A stretch of 13,217 bases of DNA from assembly GCA_028565635.1 (NCBI GenBank), contig JAOXYB010018927.1, positions 1-13,217 of the forward strand, in the 5' to 3' direction. The notes under the pieces were generated by a model. The model was not told the DNA's origin, made no database searches, and was given only the letters and a program-made list of their open reading frames with translations. Position 1 is the stretch's first letter. Each line of letters begins with the position of its first letter. A program made the position numbers and the translations under genes. Below are positions 8,888 to 13,217 of this stretch, piece after piece. This DNA comes from Phoronis ovalis. Its lineage: Eukaryota; Phoronida; Phoronidae.

Positions 8888-9090
8888 TCTAGTAATTAAC
8901 ATTACAATTGACACAACAACTGATATGTTTAAAATATAATTTAATTAAATTTTGATTATTCTTTTTGTAAATACACTGATTAGATTACATCATACTTGTG
9001 ACAGCTTTTCAGTTAATTAAAAGCATGCAACACAGCGTTATTTATAACTATTCCGTACCGTAAAGATTGAAAAGTACTCTTAATTTTTCA
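8888..9090. repeat. Repeat A, copy 2 (203 bp)
   Basis: This is a near-identical copy of 7674-7876 (199 of 203 bases). Here it joins directly to repeat B copy 2, with a single shared base at the junction. It lies about 630 bp upstream of the GPCR start codon. Confidence 0.95.
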
Positions 9091-9185
9091 CTTTTAATTA
9101 CTTATTATTAGAATAAATCGCAAATGAAGTTAAAAACCTGATGCTGTACATAATTAATTAAACTTTGTAACATGCATGTCACTTT
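9090..9185. repeat. Repeat B, copy 2 (96 bp)
   Basis: It is near-identical to 8789-8883. It completes the A1-spacer-B1-A2-B2 arrangement and ends at cacttt, after which the sequence becomes single-copy. Confidence 0.95.
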
Positions 9186-9720
9186 CGAAGGTAGCTGACT
9201 TGACGAATCAGTTATACGTTTAATGATTTCACAAACGTTTCAGTATAACTCTTTTCGCCTATTGATCTTTTTTGTTTAGCACATTTGCGCATTTATTATT
9301 CTTCAAACAGTGTAAAATATAATTTTTAGATAAAAAGATTCTGATACAGCATTGAGTTGGGGCGAAGGCCATGGAATAGAATTTCGCAGTTTAGAAATAC
9401 AGAGAGTACACGTTCGAAATCTCGCACATTAAAAAAGTGTGTGTGTGTTCGCATTAACGTCGACAAGAACAATTAAGACTACATCTCTAAATGATATTCT
9501 CAATTGAAAAATAAATTAAATACGGCTAAATTACAGCTGATAGGAAGAATATACGAACTAAAACAAAATTATACGATTTTCTATTCGAACACTGTGAATA
9601 AGCTTGTAAGTAATTCGTATTACTTACTTCTGGTTTTGTATAAACAGCGATTTCAAAGAAACTGTTAGGCATACTAGGATTTCATGTACATAGGACACGT
9701 TACAAGTAAAGACATAAAAT
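9186..9720 (+). promoter_or_regulatory. Upstream region of the GPCR gene
   Basis: This is the 535 bp before the GPCR start. It holds a short GT run near 9437-9448 and a TATAAAC at 9639-9645, 76 nt upstream of the ATG, which could be a TATA element. No splice acceptor next to the ATG is compelling, and an in-frame TAA sits at 9715-9717. Evidence for promoter function is weak. Confidence 0.3.
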
Positions 9721-10902
9721 ATGTCTGAGCCAGTGTTAAATGAACCGGCAAATACCATTTTCGTTTCAGCATTAACATCGGAACCGGAAAATAATATTCC
9801 ACAAGTAGAACCAGAAACCATACCAGAGCCCATACCAGAAACAAATATTTCTGAAATAGCTGTGGAGCCGGAATCGTTTCTTTTTGGAGCAGAAAGTTTC
9901 GTTTTTATATCTGTGTTTGCTTTATTTATTTTCCTTATCTTATTGGGGAACATCTGTATCGTCGTGACAGTGTTTAAAAACAAGAAACTACAAACAGTTA
10001 CAAATCTGTACATAGTGAGTTTGGCGACAGCAGACATATGTGTTGGCAGCTTAGTAGTTCCGTCTGGAATTTTGAACTATTTTTCAGACGAATATCTGGG
10101 TTCTTTCCTATGCCGTGGCTGTGAATATTTTGCTTTGGTGGCTAAAGCAGCAAGAGTCATATGCATGCTAACTATCGCAGTTGAAAGGTTTCGAATTCAT
10201 CATTTACCATCAAGACCGCCATTAACCTTGAATCAGTGTAAACGTAATATTCTGATTGGTTGGTGCATTGCTTTTCTTTACGGTTTTCGAGGACCTGTCA
10301 CACATGATATAGTGGTAAAGACTTACAAAGAAGATGGACTTAACATCCCATTTTTGACGTGTGCCATTTTAGAACAATATGTATCTATGAGCAAGGTTTT
10401 CATCTTGTTTGATTTTACTTGTTTCTATTCTTTACCACTAGTTTTGCTTTTGTCTTCTTACACAAGTATTGTGGTCAGGCTAAAGAAAGTGGAGAAAGGC
10501 AGACAACAAAGGGATGACAACGATGGATATAATTACCTTCGTAATAAATACACAGATATACAAAGGAAGCGTGTTATAATATTGTTAATACTCTTGATGG
10601 TATTTTTTGGTGTTTGCAAATTACCAGCTCATGTCTTAAACATTTACCTATATTGGGGACCGGGCTGGTTTAACGGTTCTAATAATATTGCTAAACTCGT
10701 CCTGGTGGTTGGTTCGCTTAACAGTTGGTTAAATTGGGTTGGGATATTAATTTTCAATGACGAATTGCGACACGGTATGAAAGCGCTGTTTACATCACGT
10801 AACAACTCAAACAGGGTAGACCCATTAGTCGTAAGTGTTTTGCCTAGAATATTTGGAAGGAAAATAGAGCAGCAGGAAGACCAAGAACTCATCGTGTTTT
10901 AA
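9721..10902 (+). CDS. Orphan class A (rhodopsin-family) G protein-coupled receptor, intronless
   Basis: One exon encodes 393 residues. An in-frame TAA two codons upstream fixes the start, since no later ATG precedes the first membrane segment. Residues 1-50 form an extracellular Glu/Pro-rich tail with one N-glycosylation site (NIS, N42). Seven hydrophobic segments follow near 58-84, 94-120, 131-157, 176-196, 225-255, 282-312 and 322-346. Family landmarks present are N77 (1.50), D105 (2.50, in SLATAD), C131 (3.25) with C214 in loop 2, E155-R156-F157 (in place of DRY), W181 (4.50), P239 and Y247 (5.50 and 5.58), P302 (6.50) and N338 (7.49). Unusual changes are CKLP in place of CWxP, NWxxI in place of NPxxY, and Lys/Arg at 142 and 145 within TM3. 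Intracellular loop 3 is basic and the C-tail has no palmitoylation Cys. It should sit in the plasma membrane. The general pattern suggests a peptide-receptor-like branch, but ligand and G protein are unknown. Confidence 0.95.
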   Translation: MSEPVLNEPANTIFVSALTSEPENNIPQVEPETIPEPIPETNISEIAVEPESFLFGAESFVFISVFALFIFLILLGNICIVVTVFKNKKLQTVTNLYIVSLATADICVGSLVVPSGILNYFSDEYLGSFLCRGCEYFALVAKAARVICMLTIAVERFRIHHLPSRPPLTLNQCKRNILIGWCIAFLYGFRGPVTHDIVVKTYKEDGLNIPFLTCAILEQYVSMSKVFILFDFTCFYSLPLVLLLSSYTSIVVRLKKVEKGRQQRDDNDGYNYLRNKYTDIQRKRVIILLILLMVFFGVCKLPAHVLNIYLYWGPGWFNGSNNIAKLVLVVGSLNSWLNWVGILIFNDELRHGMKALFTSRNNSNRVDPLVVSVLPRIFGRKIEQQEDQELIVF

Positions 10903-11016
10903 AAAATGTCCAGGAGAATTCGAGGTTCATCAATAAGTAATTTTTTGACATTATTTTGGGAAATTGTTTATTATAGGGCCATATGGTTATGTTAGTACAA
11001 TTTTATTCTAGAGTTA

Positions 11017-11022
11017 AATAAA
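11017..11022 (+). other. Poly(A) signal of the GPCR gene
   Basis: AATAAA lies 115 nt past the GPCR stop codon and is the first canonical signal downstream. Another AATAAA occurs at 11796-11801 and could serve a longer transcript. Confidence 0.6.
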
Positions 11023-11993
11023 TACTTCGTTTTCTCCCATATTTCTGATGTAGCCGAATACAAGTTTCATTTTTTATTATTCAACATTTTTCACTTATTA
11101 TAATTGTTTTCAAAAGTGATCTTTTCTTTAATTTAAAAAGAGGATTGTTTTTTTTTAGTTATTTTCCGAAAGTTATGTATGAAGTATTATTTAGCTTATT
11201 TATAAGATAAACTTATGAAAATGTCGTTTTCCTGGTGTTAATCTTTGTATAGATATTTTCCTATTGATTATGATCTTTGATTAATTATAGGCAAACTTTT
11301 GTTTGTCATGAGATTTTATTAATTGCATGTACTAAGCACGCACATACCCATCCAATTTTAGTTTTATAATGTACTATTTAGCACCAGTATTGCGTAATAC
11401 TAAGTTAAACATTCTTGAATTTGAATATCTATTGGGAATGTGTAAGAAGTTACATGATTTAATGGAAAACAAAATTTGATAAGGTTACTGGTATCCCTTC
11501 TTGCTGTAGTGTTTGTAATTTCGTATATAATGTTATGTTTTTCCATATTTGCTATATAGTGCCCATATTTCATAGTTTTGCAGTGTAGACTATAAAAAAT
11601 GTATCGAGATAATATTATGTTTCATTTTATAAATTAACTTTGTCGGTAAATTACATGTAGACATGGGTTTTATTTACAGCATGAAAAAAAGTTATTCAAA
11701 TGTCCAATTACATATAATTCGCTATATTTGGTAAAAACGCATTCTGTCATTAAAATCAAGCTGTGCTCACTGTAGTCAAAGTTCACTGATATGAGAATAA
11801 AACTGAAACTATGAGTCCCATTCAGTCATTTTGCCTAAGTTGTTGTGGTGAGCAAGGAGATAGAATCTGTAAAATTTACTAGATTAAAATTAAACATCGT
11901 TTCCAAGTACTAGTTTAGTCCAGCGACAATAATTGTACATATTTTTCCTACTACCTTGAATCTGTCTTTTGATAAACACTGAATTTAACTGTT
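11023..11993. other. Intergenic region between the convergent GPCR and SPC25 genes
   Basis: It is AT-rich and no gene is recognised. A minus-strand AATAAA (plus TTTATT, 11669-11674), about 320 nt past the SPC25 stop, is the likely SPC25 poly(A) signal. The two 3' UTRs then need not overlap unless the distal GPCR signal is used. Confidence 0.5.
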
Positions 11994-13044
11994 TTAGTTC
12001 GAAGCACAATCCTTTTTATCAGCAGTACATAACGTTTTAAATTTTTGCCTCATTGTAATCGCAAAAGATCTGAAATTATTTGTGGTATTCAACTTTTCAA
12101 CTAAAATCTCCAGATCTTCAATGGCTGGTTCACAATCAGTAACTGAAAGAATAAAATGTTAGTTAACGATTCATTTCCTGTTATTGTTACAATTTATTAA
12201 ATTATTGTCATGCGCATTGTTATTGCTACTTTATAAAATGTGTATCATGATGTGTAGATGTTGTAAAACACATATTTTGTCTTAGTTTCGGCTGGCAGAA
12301 AATATCACTTCCAAATACTTTTGCCACTATAATTAGACTGACTGCTGTTTCCCATTAAACGTTATCAGGGACGAGAACCAGAATTGATTATAATCATGGG
12401 AGTTTGGGATTGTATAAAAGTTCAGTTACAGGGACAGCCTGGAGGGAATGTACAAAATGTTTGAATTATTAGCCAGCTAATTTTAATATGGATTAAAGAG
12501 GTGAAAAAGTTGGAATTACTAGCATACAAGAGAAAGCAAACATTTTCATATCTTTCCCCTGATACTTTTCAATGGACTATCCCTGACACAATATTTTCAA
12601 AAGTATAGAGAGCAGGCAGGCAATAAGGACCAGAGGCTCCTACTTGCATAAAATTAATCATCGTTCACATAGTTGGTAGACAATGAACGTTATGATGCTG
12701 ATCAACTTCAGTAAGTTATCACTTTTTTGTGAAGACCAGTTTATTGCTGATGATACTCTATTTGACTTTTCTGTGAATGATAATAATTTAACTGTGATGT
12801 TCAAAAACAAGAATCATAACATATGGTATACTTGTTATTATATCTTTTAGTGTGTGCGTTTGCTCAGAAAATGATCAGTCACGAATAAACTGATTACTTA
12901 CTATAGTGCTAATTTGTGCTAAGAGATTTTAAAACCTACCACAGTACTTTCCATCGGATTCAATTTTTATATTGAAGAAGCAGGGTCTATCTTGTCTTTT
13001 TGGATCTGGGTCTATACAAGTAAATATCAACTGCAGTCTTTCAC
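11994..13044 (-). CDS. SPC25: SPC25, NDC80 kinetochore complex subunit, last two exons (5' part missing)
   Basis: The exons are 13044-12940 and 12142-11994 on the minus strand. The intron is GT-AG and splits a Val codon. Joined, they read in one frame to TAA at 11996-11994, giving 83 whole residues plus split codons. The first exon starts GERLQLIFTCIDP and ends DGKYC. The second gives VTDCEPAIEDLE, KLNTTNNFRSFA and MRQKFKTL. This matches the end of the SPC25 globular (RWD-type) domain, in which vertebrate SPC25 has 'GEKLQFIFTNIDP', 'TNNFSAFL' and 'VRKAF'. SPC25 pairs with SPC24 and anchors the NDC80 complex to the inner kinetochore, linking chromosomes to spindle microtubules in mitosis. The N-terminal coiled coil lies right of the window. 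About 11 residues follow KFKTL, ending DCASN, slightly longer than I recall for human. The assignment rests on recalled motif similarity. Confidence 0.87.
12143..12939 (-). other. SPC25: SPC25 last intron
   Basis: The donor is gtaggt, just below 12940, and the acceptor is tctttcag, ending at 12143. It is 797 nt long, with no repeat or gene recognised inside it. Confidence 0.8.
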
Positions 13045-13217
13045 CTACAAATACAAAACATAATATTGGAGCGGTCATTTGATTTTAAACAACAATCTGT
13101 ACTAATAGATATTCCTCTTTTATGACTGTACTACAATGCAGTTTTGCACTTGTGATATTTTAATGTTTAAACTAAAGCATGCTATCAAGAGAGTATTGTT
13201 TTATCTTGAATAAAATT
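13045..13217 (-). other. SPC25 upstream intron, partial
   Basis: The acceptor tttgtag ends at 13045. The sequence to the window edge is AT-rich and carries no further exon that I can see. Confidence 0.6.

Noticed and set aside
9437-9448. GT dinucleotide run
   Set aside because: Only a few units long, too short to call a microsatellite of note.
9624-10037. 137-codon minus-strand reading frame opposite the GPCR start
   Set aside because: It is antisense to the GPCR coding region and shows no recognisable domain. The plus-strand receptor explains the open frame.

Overview
The window is nuclear DNA from an animal. It is AT-rich, with short exons bounded by GT/AG splice sites, AATAAA-type poly(A) signals, decayed retrotransposon sequence and long noncoding stretches. 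The gene set (receptor-type guanylate cyclase, actin, class A GPCR, SPC25) fits an invertebrate, and I would guess a mollusc or another lophotrochozoan. The species cannot be fixed from the sequence.

Layout, left to right. At 1-145 (minus) is a fragment of a non-LTR retrotransposon reverse transcriptase. It probably sits in an intron of the next gene. At 579-1971 (plus) are the last three exons of a membrane (receptor-type) guanylate cyclase. The earlier exons lie left of the window. At 2230-5850 (minus) is a complete eight-exon actin gene that I assembled exon by exon; it encodes 377 residues. It is tail-to-tail with the cyclase, and the two stop codons are only 258 nt apart. A TATA-like box, a GC box and CRE-like sites lie just upstream of its start codon. 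From 5851 to 9720 there is no recognisable gene. This stretch holds a hairpin, a decayed tandem repeat, a 35-bp unit present three times without a mismatch, and a recent A-B-A-B segmental duplication.

At 9721-10902 (plus) is an intronless 393-residue rhodopsin-family GPCR that has lost several signature residues. At 11994-13044 (minus) are the last two exons of SPC25, a kinetochore NDC80-complex subunit. The GPCR and SPC25 are convergent, with about 1.1 kb between their stop codons.

The genes do not form a pathway; they are ordinary chromosomal neighbours. The two most unusual items are the divergent actin, which keeps the nucleotide-binding site but has altered filament-contact surfaces and unusual intron positions, and the GPCR, which has charged residues in its membrane core and lacks the usual CWxP and NPxxY motifs.
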